Shown piece by piece: positions 23,498 to 31,790 of a stretch of 45,871 bases of DNA. A program made the position numbers and the translations under genes. Below the pieces are notes generated by a model. That model did no database searches. It saw only the letters and a list, made by a program, of their open reading frames with translations, and had not been told where the DNA came from. Positions within the stretch are counted from its first letter, which is position 1. Every line of letters starts with the position of its first letter. This DNA is from an uncultured Pseudomonadota bacterium (GTDB lineage: Bacteria; Pseudomonadota; Gammaproteobacteria; Burkholderiales; Burkholderiaceae), in NCBI GenBank assembly GCA_946480245.1, contig CAMLIZ010000013.1:1-45871 (forward strand), written 5' to 3'.

Positions 23498-23925
23498 TCA
23501 TTGCTCGGCTGGCTCCACGGTCACCAGCGCGACGTCGTTGCTGCGCATCGGCAGCTTCCACTGCAAGGTGCCGTCCGGGCCGACGCGCACCACGCGGTCC
23601 ACCTGGGGCCGTCCACCTTGTGCACGGTGCCGAGCGCGTCGTGAAAGATGGCGTGCAAGCGCACGTAGCGAAAGCCCAACTCGTCCACGGCGGTCTTCAA
23701 CTGCGCCAGGTTTTCCGGCCGGCCGGTGGCGCCCGGATAGTCGGCGCTCACCGAGAAATCGAAGAACCGGTCCACCGGAACCACCGCCCGCGAAAGATCC
23801 AGCTGCACTTGTCGCACCGGCCTTCCTGCATTCGAAGCCGGGGCGTAGGCAAGACCCAGGGCGAGCCCGAGCGTCACCCAACGAATATGTCGCACGTCGT
23901 GCGCCGCGAGCTCTGGGCGAGGCAA
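23498..23925 (-). pseudogene. Remnant of a GH39-type glycoside hydrolase, internally deleted and frame-shifted
   Basis: The N-terminal part has a signal peptide (RHIRWVTLGLALGLAYAPASNA) followed by FFDFSVSADYPGATGRP and LAQLKTAVDELGFRYVRLHAIFHDALGTVHKVDG. This matches the start of GH39 xylosidase-like enzymes (VSADYPG; ELGFRYVRxHxIFxDxLG). At about 23600-23612 the reading frame changes and the text continues in another frame as [31 protein letters not shown] and a stop, which looks like the enzyme's C-terminal strand. The catalytic barrel between them, several hundred residues, is missing. The remnant begins a few bases after the yicC stop. A short intact protein is an alternative only if one half of the match is fortuitous. 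Confidence 0.68.
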
Positions 23926-23929
23926 AAAC

Positions 23930-24850
23930 CTACTCGATGTTTTGCACCTGCTCGCGCATCTGCTCGATCGCCACTTTCATTTCGACGGAGATATTCGTCA
24001 GTTCGAGCGCCGACGATTTGGAACCCAGGGTATTCGCCTCGCGGTGTAACTCCTGAATCAGGAAATCGAGCCGTTTGCCCAGTTCGCCGCCGGCCTTGAG
24101 CAGGCGCGTGATTTCGTCCAGATGGGCCTTAAGGCGGGCGAGTTCCTCGGCCACGTCGATGCGGATGGCAAACGCCGCCGCTTCGTTGATCGCGCGCTCC
24201 TGCAGCGCGTCGGCGGGCACACTGGCCGCTGCCCCCGATGCGAGCAGCGCCTCCTGCCAGCGCTCCAGGAAGCGCTCCTGCTGGCGCTGAACCACTTGCG
24301 GAATCAGCGGCTCGGCCTGCGCCGTCAGCTCTTGCAGGCGGCCGATCCGCTCCATCAGCACCTTCACGAGCCGATCGCCTTCGCGAGCCCTCGCTTCGCG
24401 CAGGCCGGCGACGCAGCGCCGCGTGGCCTCCAGCGCCACCTCGTCCAGACGTTCGGCAGCGGCGCCGCCGCGGCACCATTGCAGCGCCTCGTGCACGCTG
24501 AGCGGAGCCGCCTTCGACAGCCAACCCTGAACCGTGCCCTCCAGCCTGCCGAGCCGGCTGAGCTGGTCCGGCGTGGGGTTGGGCCAGTTGGCGTCGGCGT
24601 CGCGCTGGGTGCTCAGGCGCAGTTCGAGCTTGCCGCGCCGGAACGCGCTGCCGAGTTGCTCGCGCAGTGCGGGTTCCAGGCCGCGCAGGTCGTCCGGCAG
24701 CCGAAATGCAAGGTCGAGAAAGCGACCGTTGACCGAGCGGATTTCAACCGTCACGGCCGATCCGCCGCCTGGGTTTTCCCCCGTGCCGGCCCCGATGGCA
24801 GCGGCGCCCACCGTGGCGCTCGCATAACCGGTCATGCTGTAAACTGCCAT
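23930..24850 (-). CDS. yicC: YicC-family endoribonuclease
   Basis: The 306-residue protein starts MAVYSMTGYASA, the invariant YicC N-terminus, and has VEIRSVNGRFLDLAFRLPDDLRGLEPALREQL. The C-terminal DUF1732 domain contains DVAEELARLKAHLDEITRLL, then KRLDFLIQELHREANTLGSKSSALELT and the terminal VEMKVAIEQMREQVQNIE. YicC proteins are RNA endonucleases implicated in small-RNA turnover. An insert rich in Gly/Ala (residues 13-30, VGAAAIGAGTGENPGGGSA) is longer than usual. The start at 24850 follows the family N-terminus. It is divergent from the Ser/Thr kinase with only 31 bases between starts, so promoters must overlap coding sequence. Confidence 0.93.
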   Translation of the reverse strand: MAVYSMTGYASATVGAAAIGAGTGENPGGGSAVTVEIRSVNGRFLDLAFRLPDDLRGLEPALREQLGSAFRRGKLELRLSTQRDADANWPNPTPDQLSRLGRLEGTVQGWLSKAAPLSVHEALQWCRGGAAAERLDEVALEATRRCVAGLREARAREGDRLVKVLMERIGRLQELTAQAEPLIPQVVQRQQERFLERWQEALLASGAAASVPADALQERAINEAAAFAIRIDVAEELARLKAHLDEITRLLKAGGELGKRLDFLIQELHREANTLGSKSSALELTNISVEMKVAIEQMREQVQNIE

Positions 24851-24881
24851 CGAGCTTTTTACCTGAAAGCAAAATTCGATT

Positions 24882-25850
24882 ATGTCAAAGCCAAAACCCG
24901 CCCCGTTGCCAGCAGGCACCGTGGTCGGTGGCTACCAGGTCATCAAGAAACTGGCAGCAGGTGGTTTTGGTGTGGTGTACCTCGCGGAGGACGAGCAACG
25001 CCACCTGGTCGCCTTGAAGGAGTACCTGCCGTCGTCGCTGGCCGAGCGCTCGCCCGGCGAGCTGACGCCGCGCGTCAAGCCCGAGAAGCAGCCGCTGTAC
25101 CGCCTGGGTCTGAAGAGTTTCTTCGAGGAAGGCCGGTCGCTCGCGCAGATCTCGCACCCGAGCGTGGTCTCGGTGCTCAACTTCTTCCGCGAGAATGAAA
25201 CCGTCTACATGGTGATGAACTACCTGCAGGGCGACACCCTGCAGGATTTCATCGTCACCGCGCGCGATCTCAAGCGCGACAAGGTGTTCCGCGAGTCCAC
25301 GATCCGCAGCCTCTTCGACGAGATCCTGCGTGGCCTGCGCATCGTGCACCAGCACAAGATGCTGCACCTTGACATCAAGCCGGCCAACATCTTCATCACC
25401 AACGACAACAAGGCGGTGCTGCTCGACTTCGGCGCGGCGCGCGAGGTGCTCAGCAAGGAAGGCAACTTCATCCGCCCGATGTACACGCCCGGCTTTGCCG
25501 CGCCGGAGATGTACCGGCGTGACGGCTCGCTGGGCCCCTGGACCGACATCTACGCCATCGGCGCGTGCATCTACGCCTGCATGCAGGGCTACCCGCCCAA
25601 CGATGCACCGCAGCGCATCGAGAAGGACCGGCTCGCGCTCAGCCTCTCGCGACTGCGCAACATCTACTCCGACAACCTGATCGAGGTCACCGAGTGGTGC
25701 ATGTCGCTCGATCCGCTGTCGCGCCCGCAAAGCGTGTTCGCACTGCAGAAGGAGCTCGCGCGCGAGACCGAGCGACGCTACACCAAGCTCAGCTTCAGCG
25801 AGCGACTGAAGCTGCAGTTGGAGAATCTGAAGGCGGGCGCCAAGCCCTGA
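24882..25850 (+). CDS. Serine/threonine protein kinase (Hanks type)
   Basis: The 322-residue cytosolic kinase has all core motifs. The glycine loop is LAAGGFGVVYLAED (24-37) and the ATP lysine is Lys46 (VALKEYLP). The catalytic loop HLDIKPANI has Asp164, with HLD in place of the usual HRD. The metal-binding DFG is at Asp182 (LLDFGAAR), followed by TPGFAAPEMY and a WTDIYAIGACIYACM helix. There is no membrane helix or extracellular sensor; the C-terminus ends in a basic helix. A PP2C phosphatase gene follows 107 bases downstream, giving a probable kinase-phosphatase pair. The pair precedes rph-rdgB-hemW as in other Burkholderiales. Substrates are unknown. Confidence 0.92.
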   Translation: MSKPKPAPLPAGTVVGGYQVIKKLAAGGFGVVYLAEDEQRHLVALKEYLPSSLAERSPGELTPRVKPEKQPLYRLGLKSFFEEGRSLAQISHPSVVSVLNFFRENETVYMVMNYLQGDTLQDFIVTARDLKRDKVFRESTIRSLFDEILRGLRIVHQHKMLHLDIKPANIFITNDNKAVLLDFGAAREVLSKEGNFIRPMYTPGFAAPEMYRRDGSLGPWTDIYAIGACIYACMQGYPPNDAPQRIEKDRLALSLSRLRNIYSDNLIEVTEWCMSLDPLSRPQSVFALQKELARETERRYTKLSFSERLKLQLENLKAGAKP

Positions 25851-25881
25851 GCCGAGCGTGAACTAGTCCCCAGCGGCCGCC

Positions 25882-25914
25882 TCCCCACGTTGGGGGGAAC
25901 ACCGGCCGGGCCGG
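25882..25914. repeat. Two small GC-rich inverted repeats between kinase and phosphatase genes
   Basis: Cccca-cgt-tgggg (25883-25895) and ccggc-cgg-gccgg (25902-25914) are adjacent hairpins in the 107-base gap. They lack a T-run, so an intrinsic terminator is not supported. They could be a short dispersed palindromic element or an mRNA processing/stability structure. Confidence 0.35.
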
Positions 25915-25957
25915 CATTTCCAATGCATGATCCGGGACGCAACGAACGACGTTCTCG

Positions 25958-26872
25958 ATGAGGTTCAGTGTCTACCAGGTGAGCCGCAAGGGCGGCCGCG
26001 AAAAGAATGAAGACCGCATGGGCTATTGCTACACGCGGGATTCCGGCTTGTTTGCGTTGGCCGACGGCATGGGCGGCCACCCCGAAGGCGAGGTCGCCTC
26101 GCAACTCGCGCTGCAGACGCTGGCCGCGCTGTTCCAGCGCGACGCCAAGCCGCAGCTGAAGGATCCGCTGCGCTTTCTCAACGAGGCAGTGATCGCCGGG
26201 CACCACCAGCTACTGCGCTACGCCACCGAGCGCGCGCTGATCGACACGCCGCGCACCACCGTGGTGGCCTGCGTGCTGCAGGGCAACGCGGCCTACTGGG
26301 CGCACTGCGGAGATTCCCGGCTGTACCTCGTGCGCGGCGACAAACTGATCGCCCGCACCCGCGACCACTCGTATTCGGAACTGCAGGAAACGCTGGCCCA
26401 GGTGGTGCCGATCGGCGAGCGCTTCAACCGCAACGTGCTGTTCACCTGCCTCGGCTCGCCCGGCAAGCCGGTGATCGACACTGCCGGCCCGATGCTGATG
26501 CAGCCCGGCGACCGCCTGTTGCTGTGCTCCGATGGCCTGTGGGGCAGCGTGACCGACGCCGAGATCACGCAGCAGCTGGCCAACCACCCGATCTCCGACG
26601 CGGTGCCCGAGCTGGTGGAGCAGGCGCTGCGCAACGGCGGCGCCAAGAGCGACAACGTGACCATCATCGCGATGGAATGGGAGGGCGCCGAGGACGGCGA
26701 CTCCTCCGGCGGCATCTCCACGCAGTCGCTCGGCGAGGAGGTGTTCGCCTCCACTATCCAGGCCAGCGTGCTCGGCCAGGAGCCGGCCGACGAGCTGGAC
26801 GAGGCCGAGATCGAGCGCTCCATCCGCGAGATCAACGAGGCGATCAAGCGCTCGGCACAGAAAAAGGGCTGA
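25958..26872 (+). CDS. PP2C-family protein serine/threonine phosphatase
   Basis: The 304-residue protein has the PP2C metal-site motifs: KNEDRMGY near residue 17, FALADGMGGHPEGEVAS at about 32-48, WAHCGDSRLYLVR, LLLCSDGLWGSV, and the final GGAKSDNVTIIAM. All aspartates that bind the two catalytic metal ions are present. It probably reverses phosphorylation by the kinase encoded upstream. A C-terminal acidic tail (ADELDEAEIERSIREINEAIKRS) extends past the catalytic core and could mediate an interaction. The start ATG has no evident Shine-Dalgarno sequence but agrees with the family N-terminus. Confidence 0.92.
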   Translation: MRFSVYQVSRKGGREKNEDRMGYCYTRDSGLFALADGMGGHPEGEVASQLALQTLAALFQRDAKPQLKDPLRFLNEAVIAGHHQLLRYATERALIDTPRTTVVACVLQGNAAYWAHCGDSRLYLVRGDKLIARTRDHSYSELQETLAQVVPIGERFNRNVLFTCLGSPGKPVIDTAGPMLMQPGDRLLLCSDGLWGSVTDAEITQQLANHPISDAVPELVEQALRNGGAKSDNVTIIAMEWEGAEDGDSSGGISTQSLGEEVFASTIQASVLGQEPADELDEAEIERSIREINEAIKRSAQKKG

Positions 26873-26914
26873 CCCGCTTCGGGTACGCTACGCGCCTCGT
26901 TTCCGAGGCATCCC

Positions 26915-27640
26915 ATGAGTTTTGTCCGCCCCGAGGGCCGCGCCGCCGATGCGCTGCGCCCTGTCACGATCACCCGCCACTACACCAGGCACGCCGAAGG
27001 GTCTGTGCTGGTGGCCTTCGGGCACACCCAGGTGCTGTGCACCGCATCCGTGGAGGAGAAGGTGCCGCCGCACAAGAAGGGCAGCGGCGAAGGCTGGGTG
27101 ACGGCCGAATACGGCATGCTGCCGCGCGCCACGCACACGCGCGGCGACCGCGAGGCCGCGCGCGGCAAGCAGAGCGGCCGCACGCAGGAGATCCAGCGCC
27201 TGATCGGCCGCTCGCTGCGCGCGGTGTTCGACCTGGCAGCGCTCGGTGAGCGCAGCATCGTGCTCGACTGCGACGTGATCCAGGCCGACGGTGGCACGCG
27301 CACGGCGGCCATCACCGGCGCCTTCGTCGCCGCACATGACGCCGTGAGCTGGCTGCAAGGGCAGGGTCGACTGGCCGGGTCGCCGATCCGCGACTTCGTG
27401 GCCGCCGTCTCGGTAGGCATGGTCGAAGGCACGCCGTTGCTCGACCTGGAGTACGTGGAAGACGTCGCCTGCGACACCGACATGAACGTGGTGATGACCG
27501 GCAGTGGCGGCTTCGTCGAGGTGCAGGGCACGGCCGAAGGCGTGCCGTTCTCGCGCGCACAGATGGACGAGATGCTGGCGCTGGCCGGCAGCGGCATCCG
27601 CGCCCTGGTCAACCTGCAGAAGCAGGCGCTCGGGCTGTGA
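26915..27640 (+). CDS. rph: Ribonuclease PH
   Basis: The 241-residue phosphorolytic 3'-5' exoribonuclease trims tRNA precursors. The conserved N-terminus [38 protein letters not shown] is present. So are the [17 protein letters not shown] loop with phosphate-binding arginines, the [17 protein letters not shown] helix and the [19 protein letters not shown] motif. Length and ends match the family. The stop overlaps a possible GTG start of rdgB, and the genes are cotranscribed with hemW by spacing. Confidence 0.96.
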   Translation: MSFVRPEGRAADALRPVTITRHYTRHAEGSVLVAFGHTQVLCTASVEEKVPPHKKGSGEGWVTAEYGMLPRATHTRGDREAARGKQSGRTQEIQRLIGRSLRAVFDLAALGERSIVLDCDVIQADGGTRTAAITGAFVAAHDAVSWLQGQGRLAGSPIRDFVAAVSVGMVEGTPLLDLEYVEDVACDTDMNVVMTGSGGFVEVQGTAEGVPFSRAQMDEMLALAGSGIRALVNLQKQALGL

Positions 27641-27648
27641 GCCTGCCC

Positions 27649-28254
27649 ATGCGCCTGGTGCTCGCCTCCAACAACCCGAAGAAGCTTGCCGAACTGCATG
27701 CGCTGTTCGCGCCGCTCGGGCTGCAACTGGTGACGCAGGGTTCGCTCGGCATCGGCGAGGCCGAGGAGCCGCATGTCACCTTCGTCGAGAACGCGCTGGC
27801 CAAGGCGCGCCATGCGGCGCAGGCCGGTGGCGGCGCGGCGATCGCCGACGATTCCGGGTTGTGCGTGGACGCGCTGGGCGGCGCGCCGGGCGTGCTGTCG
27901 GCGCGCTATGCCACGCTGTTCGGCGGCCCGCGCGACGACGAGGCCAACAACGAGGCCTTGCTGCGCGAGCTCGGCGACGCTGCCGAGCGGCGCGCGCGCT
28001 TCGTCAGCGCGCTGGTGGCGGTGCGCCGTGCCGACGATCCCGAACCGCTGATCGCGTTCGGCCGCTGGGAGGGAGAGGTGCTCACCGCGCGGCGCGGCCA
28101 GGGCGGCTTCGGCTACGACCCGCTGATGTTCATCCCGGCCTTGGGCCAGACCGTGGCGGAGCTGTCGCCGCAGGTGAAGAACACGCACTCGCACCGCGCG
28201 ATCGCAGCGCGCCAGATGCTGGGGTTGATGCGCGATGTCTGGCATCTCGGCTGA
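27649..28254 (+). CDS. rdgB: RdgB/HAM1-type non-canonical purine NTP pyrophosphatase
   Basis: The 201-residue enzyme hydrolyses dITP/XTP to monophosphates and keeps deaminated purines out of nucleic acids. It starts MRLVLASNNPKKLAEL, the family phosphate-binding motif. ETxxTFxENALxKAR appears as EPHVTFVENALAKARHAA, then IADDSGLCVDALGGAPGVLSARYA, FGYDPLMFIPALGQTVAEL, and the terminal SHRAIAARQM. The ATG at 27649 gives the standard N-terminus; a GTG at 27637 overlapping the rph stop would add four residues. The 3' end overlaps hemW by 20 bases. Confidence 0.95.
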   Translation: MRLVLASNNPKKLAELHALFAPLGLQLVTQGSLGIGEAEEPHVTFVENALAKARHAAQAGGGAAIADDSGLCVDALGGAPGVLSARYATLFGGPRDDEANNEALLRELGDAAERRARFVSALVAVRRADDPEPLIAFGRWEGEVLTARRGQGGFGYDPLMFIPALGQTVAELSPQVKNTHSHRAIAARQMLGLMRDVWHLG

Positions 28255-29434
28255 CGTCGCCAACCGGTTTCTGCGCGAAGGCACGCTGCGCCTGGCGACG
28301 CTGCCGCCGCTGTCGCTGTACGTGCACCTGCCGTGGTGCCTGCGCAAGTGCCCGTACTGCGACTTCAACTCGCACGAGCAAAAGGCCGGTGGGTTGCCAG
28401 AGGCGCAGTACCTGGCCGCGCTGCGCACCGATCTGGAGGCGGCGCTGCCGCTCGTGTGGGGCCGCAAGGTGCAGAGCGTGTTCATCGGTGGCGGCACGCC
28501 CAGCCTGTTCTCGCCCGACGCGATCGACCGGCTGATCGCCGACATCCGCGCGCTGCTGCCGTTGGAGCCCGCTTGCGAGATCACGCTGGAGGCCAACCCG
28601 GGAACCTTCGAGCGCGACCGCTTTCGCGGCTTTCGCCAGGCGGGCGTCACGCGGCTGTCGGTGGGCGTGCAGAGCTTCGACGATGCAGCGCTCAAACGCA
28701 TCGGCCGCGTGCATGACGCTGCGCAGGCGCGTGCGGCGGTCGAGGAAGCGAGCGCGGCCTTCGACACCTTCAACATCGACCTGATGTATGCGCTGCCCGG
28801 CCAGGACCTGCCGGCGCTGGAACGCGACTTGGCCCAGGCGCTGGCATTTGCGCCGCCGCACCTGTCGATCTACCACCTGACGCTCGAGGCGAACACCTTC
28901 TTCGCCAGCCACCCGCCGCCGCTGCCTGACGACGACACTGCCGCCGAGATGCTGGACCTGATCACGGCGCGCACGGACAGTGCCGGCCTGCAGCGCTACG
29001 AGGTGTCGGCCTTCGCGCGTGCCGGCCACCGTTGCCTGCACAACCTGAACTACTGGCAGTTCGGCGACTACCTCGGCATCGGCGCCGGCGCGCACAGCAA
29101 GCTGAGCTTTCCGCATCGCATCGTGCGGCAGGTGCGCTGGCGCGAGCCGGGCGCCTACATGGCGCGCGCCGGCGAGGGCGCGCCGGTCTCCAACGAGCAC
29201 GAGGTGGCGCGCGAGCAACTGCCCTTCGAGTTCATGCTCAATGCGCTGCGCCTGAAGGATGGCTTCGAGCTCGCGCAATTCACCGAGCGCACCGGCCTGG
29301 CGGTCACGGCCATCCAGCGCGGCCTGGAGCAGGCGGAGGCGCGCGCTCTGCTGGCGCGCGACTTCGTGCGCGCCTGGCCCACCGAGCGCGGCTTCGACTT
29401 CCTGAGCGACCTGCAGGCGTTGTTCCTGCCCTGA
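28235..29434 (+). CDS. hemW: HemW, radical SAM haem chaperone (coproporphyrinogen oxidase-like)
   Basis: The 399-residue protein has LSLYVHLPWCLRKCPYCDFNSH, the CX3CX2C cluster motif with the CPYCDFNS form of HemW rather than HemN. FIGGGTPSLFSPDAIDRLI, EITLEANPGT, GVTRLSVGVQSFDD, NIDLMYALPGQ and a C-terminal HemN_C domain (FEFMLNALRLKDGF) follow. HemW binds haem and delivers it to proteins such as respiratory complexes. It starts inside rdgB and ends two bases from the stop of the convergent AraC-type gene. Confidence 0.93.
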   Translation: MSGISADVANRFLREGTLRLATLPPLSLYVHLPWCLRKCPYCDFNSHEQKAGGLPEAQYLAALRTDLEAALPLVWGRKVQSVFIGGGTPSLFSPDAIDRLIADIRALLPLEPACEITLEANPGTFERDRFRGFRQAGVTRLSVGVQSFDDAALKRIGRVHDAAQARAAVEEASAAFDTFNIDLMYALPGQDLPALERDLAQALAFAPPHLSIYHLTLEANTFFASHPPPLPDDDTAAEMLDLITARTDSAGLQRYEVSAFARAGHRCLHNLNYWQFGDYLGIGAGAHSKLSFPHRIVRQVRWREPGAYMARAGEGAPVSNEHEVAREQLPFEFMLNALRLKDGFELAQFTERTGLAVTAIQRGLEQAEARALLARDFVRAWPTERGFDFLSDLQALFLP

Positions 29435-29436
29435 AC

Positions 29437-30384
29437 TCAGGCCACCGGCACCCAGATTTCGGTGTGCAACTGGTCGTCCGGCGCCTGCCCCGGACAGGTG
29501 ATGCACAACTCCATCGGCGGCGCGTCGCGCAACTGCTCGCCCGAGGCGGGCAGCCACTGCCGGTAGATCGCATCCCAGGTGCGATAGAGCGTGCTGTACG
29601 GCCCGATGTGCGTGAACACCGCATATCGGCCGGCGGACAGCGGCTGCCATGCAAGCGAGCCGTGCAACGCGATCTCGGGCTGCGTGCAGTGGCCGCTGCC
29701 GCGCTCCATCGCATAGCCGAACACGGCACCGGCGATGAAGCGGCAGTGCGGATCGTCCGGCCCCTGGGCGTCGTCGGGCGACAGGCTGATCACACTGCGT
29801 ATTTGCGGCATCTGGCCAGCCCGTTCGATCGCCGACATCAATTCGCCATAGGCCTGCTGCGCGGCGCGGGACATGGTGCGATCGACCATCCCGCGCGCGG
29901 TCGCGGTGAGGGCGACCAGCCCGTCGGGCAGGGTGTCGTGGCGGGTGGGTTCCATGGGCAGGTCTCCTTCGTGTACCGAGCCGGCCTGCGGCAGATGCGC
30001 GGCGGTCAGCAGGTTGGTCCAGGGCGCAGCGTCGCCGCGCCGCACGGCGGTGGGCGTGGTGTCCAGCTCGCGTCGCATGGCTTTGGCGAGCGACTGCGCT
30101 GATTCGTAGCCCGCGCTCAGCGCCACCTCCAGCACCGACTCGCGCCCGCTCACCAGCAGGGCGCAGGCACGCTGCAGGCGCCTTCGCATGATGTAACCGC
30201 CCACGCTGCAGCCCACGTAGGCGCGGAACATGCGATGGAAGTGGTGGCGCGACATCGCCGCGCGATCGGCGAGCGAATCGGCGTCCAGCGGCTGGTCGAG
30301 GCAGGCGTCGATGTGGGCCAGCGCACGCGCCACCAGCGCTGCATTGCGTGCAGCGGCGGTCTCGGAAAGGGGCTTGCGTGACAT
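29437..30384 (-). CDS. AraC-family regulator with GyrI-like effector domain
   Basis: The 315-residue protein has an N-terminal AraC DNA-binding domain (residues 18-115). Its two helix-turn-helix units are QPLDADSLADRAAMSRHHFHRMFRAYVG and SVLEVALSAGYESAQSLAKAMRRELDTTPTAVR. The C-terminal GyrI-like small-molecule-binding domain (about 160-315) includes GRYAVFTHIGPYSTLYRTWDAIYRQWLPASG and ends LHTEIWVPVA. This is the Rob/SbmC-type layout, often multidrug-responsive. The ATG at 30384 was chosen because the AraC domain starts close behind; the frame stays open upstream but overlaps the LysR gene. Its targets are unknown. Confidence 0.9.
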   Translation of the reverse strand: MSRKPLSETAAARNAALVARALAHIDACLDQPLDADSLADRAAMSRHHFHRMFRAYVGCSVGGYIMRRRLQRACALLVSGRESVLEVALSAGYESAQSLAKAMRRELDTTPTAVRRGDAAPWTNLLTAAHLPQAGSVHEGDLPMEPTRHDTLPDGLVALTATARGMVDRTMSRAAQQAYGELMSAIERAGQMPQIRSVISLSPDDAQGPDDPHCRFIAGAVFGYAMERGSGHCTQPEIALHGSLAWQPLSAGRYAVFTHIGPYSTLYRTWDAIYRQWLPASGEQLRDAPPMELCITCPGQAPDDQLHTEIWVPVA

Positions 30385-30449
30385 GGGCCGGATTGTGGGC
30401 AGCGGCTGCGGGGTGCACGTGTCCGCACGTGCTCGATGGCGTGGGCGCG

Positions 30450-31367
30450 CTACAGCGCCTTGCGCCGGCAGCGGGCGCCCGAGGCCTCCAGCTCCTGAAG
30501 CAGCCAGGTGCGCAGCGCCGCAATCGGAGGCCAGTCGCGCAGTGCGGGCGGGTACACGAGGTGGTAGCTGTAGGCGTCTTCCAGCATCACCGCCTGCGGT
30601 GACAGGCGCATCAATCGCTGGTCGGCCAGCGCGTCGGCCGCCAGCAGCTCGCGGGCGAGCGCGATGCCCAGTCCCTGCTCGGCGGCCTGCAGCATCAGGC
30701 CGGCGTCGTTGAAGGTGGCCACCGGCAGCAGCCGGCGCTTGATGCCCTGGGCCGCGAACCATTGCGTCCACAGCTCCACGTCGCCCAGCAACGGTTCCTC
30801 GGCCAGCGCCTGCGCCGGCGCGCCGAGCAGGCGGTGAGCGGTGGCGGGCGCCCCCACGGCGACGAACGGCGACGCCGCCAGCAACTCGTTCTGCAGCCCG
30901 GGCCACGGACCGCGGCCCTGGCGGATGGCGGCATGGAAGCCGTCGCGCTGCAGGTCGACGAGGCGCTGCGACGCGTCCAGCTCGAGTGCGATGTCCGGAT
31001 GCTGGTCGCGCCAGCGGCCGATGCGCGGCAGCAGCCAGCGCTGCGCAAACGAGGGCAGGGTGGTCAGGCGCAGCCGCTGCTCGGCATTGCCGCTGGCGGC
31101 CGACGCCGCCTGCACGGCTTCGTCCAGGTGCAGCCAGGCGCGCTCCACGCCTTGCAGCAGCGCATCACCGGCGGCGTTGAGCACGATGCGGCGCCCGCGG
31201 CGGTGGAACAGCTCGAATCCGAGCTGCTCTTCGAGCCCGCGGATCTGCTGGCTCACGGCACCGTGCGTGAGGCTCAGCTCCTCGGCGGCCGCACGCAGGT
31301 TCTGGTGCCGTGCGGCAGCGCGAAAGGCGGCCAGGGTCTGCAGTGGAAGGCGGGGCAGGCGTGACAT
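30450..31367 (-). CDS. LysR-family regulator, GcvA-like
   Basis: The 305-residue protein begins [60 protein letters not shown], the winged helix of the GcvA branch of LysR regulators, with LNAAGDALL in the linker helix. The periplasmic-binding-like effector domain has LTTLPSFAQRWLLPRI, typical of this subgroup, and a conserved DAYSYHLVYP near the C-terminus. It is divergent from a DUF1127 gene with 126 bases between starts, suggesting that gene as a target. Confidence 0.9.
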   Translation of the reverse strand: MSRLPRLPLQTLAAFRAAARHQNLRAAAEELSLTHGAVSQQIRGLEEQLGFELFHRRGRRIVLNAAGDALLQGVERAWLHLDEAVQAASAASGNAEQRLRLTTLPSFAQRWLLPRIGRWRDQHPDIALELDASQRLVDLQRDGFHAAIRQGRGPWPGLQNELLAASPFVAVGAPATAHRLLGAPAQALAEEPLLGDVELWTQWFAAQGIKRRLLPVATFNDAGLMLQAAEQGLGIALARELLAADALADQRLMRLSPQAVMLEDAYSYHLVYPPALRDWPPIAALRTWLLQELEASGARCRRKAL

Positions 31368-31400
31368 CGTGCGCGCGTCGGTGCTTCGTTGCTGGTTAGC

Positions 31401-31428
31401 TTAGCTCACCAATCTGTCCTGAACTAAT
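31401..31428. promoter_or_regulatory. Possible LysR operator between the LysR and DUF1127 genes
   Basis: An interrupted dyad TTAG (31401-31404) ... CTAA (31424-31427), with another TTAG at 31395, lies in the divergent intergenic region. Such AT-containing half-sites are plausible LysR contact points in an otherwise GC-rich stretch. This is pattern inference only. Confidence 0.3.
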
Positions 31429-31493
31429 CGATTCCATCGGGGCAACTGGACATCTATTCTCACCAGCACGCAAGAACCGAACGGAGCACCACG

Positions 31494-31784
31494 ATGAGCA
31501 CCAGCGCCTGCATGACCCCTGTGATTTCGTTGTCGCGCCCGTGGCCTGCCCGGTTGCTGGAGCGCACGGCCGAGCTGTGGCACGCGCTGCGCGCCCATGC
31601 TGCGCAGCGCGAGTTCGAGCAATGGCGGCTCGAGGATCTGGCTGCGCTGAGCGACCGCACGCTGCGTGACATCGGGGCGCCCGAATGGCTGCGCGCCGAA
31701 GCGATCGCGCGCAGGGACGCCGAGCGCCTGTGGGCGCTGGAACTGCGCGCCGGAATGACCGGCCTGGTCGACCGCGGTTATTGA
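31494..31784 (+). CDS. DUF1127-family small protein
   Basis: The 96-residue protein carries the DUF1127 motif in its middle: FEQWRLEDLAALSDRTLRDIGAPEWLRAEA (about residues 42-71; family form LxxLSDRxLxDIGLxR). Small DUF1127 proteins bind RNA or affect phosphate, carbon and stress responses in alpha- and gammaproteobacteria; a role here is not known. GGAGC precedes the ATG by about 7 bases. It is divergent from the LysR gene and convergent with cheB (6 bases between stops). Confidence 0.85.
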   Translation: MSTSACMTPVISLSRPWPARLLERTAELWHALRAHAAQREFEQWRLEDLAALSDRTLRDIGAPEWLRAEAIARRDAERLWALELRAGMTGLVDRGY

Positions 31785-31790
31785 GCGCCG

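Noticed and set aside
25882..25914. Intrinsic terminator between the kinase and phosphatase genes
   Set aside because: Hairpins are present but no T-run follows on either strand, so I list them only as inverted repeats.
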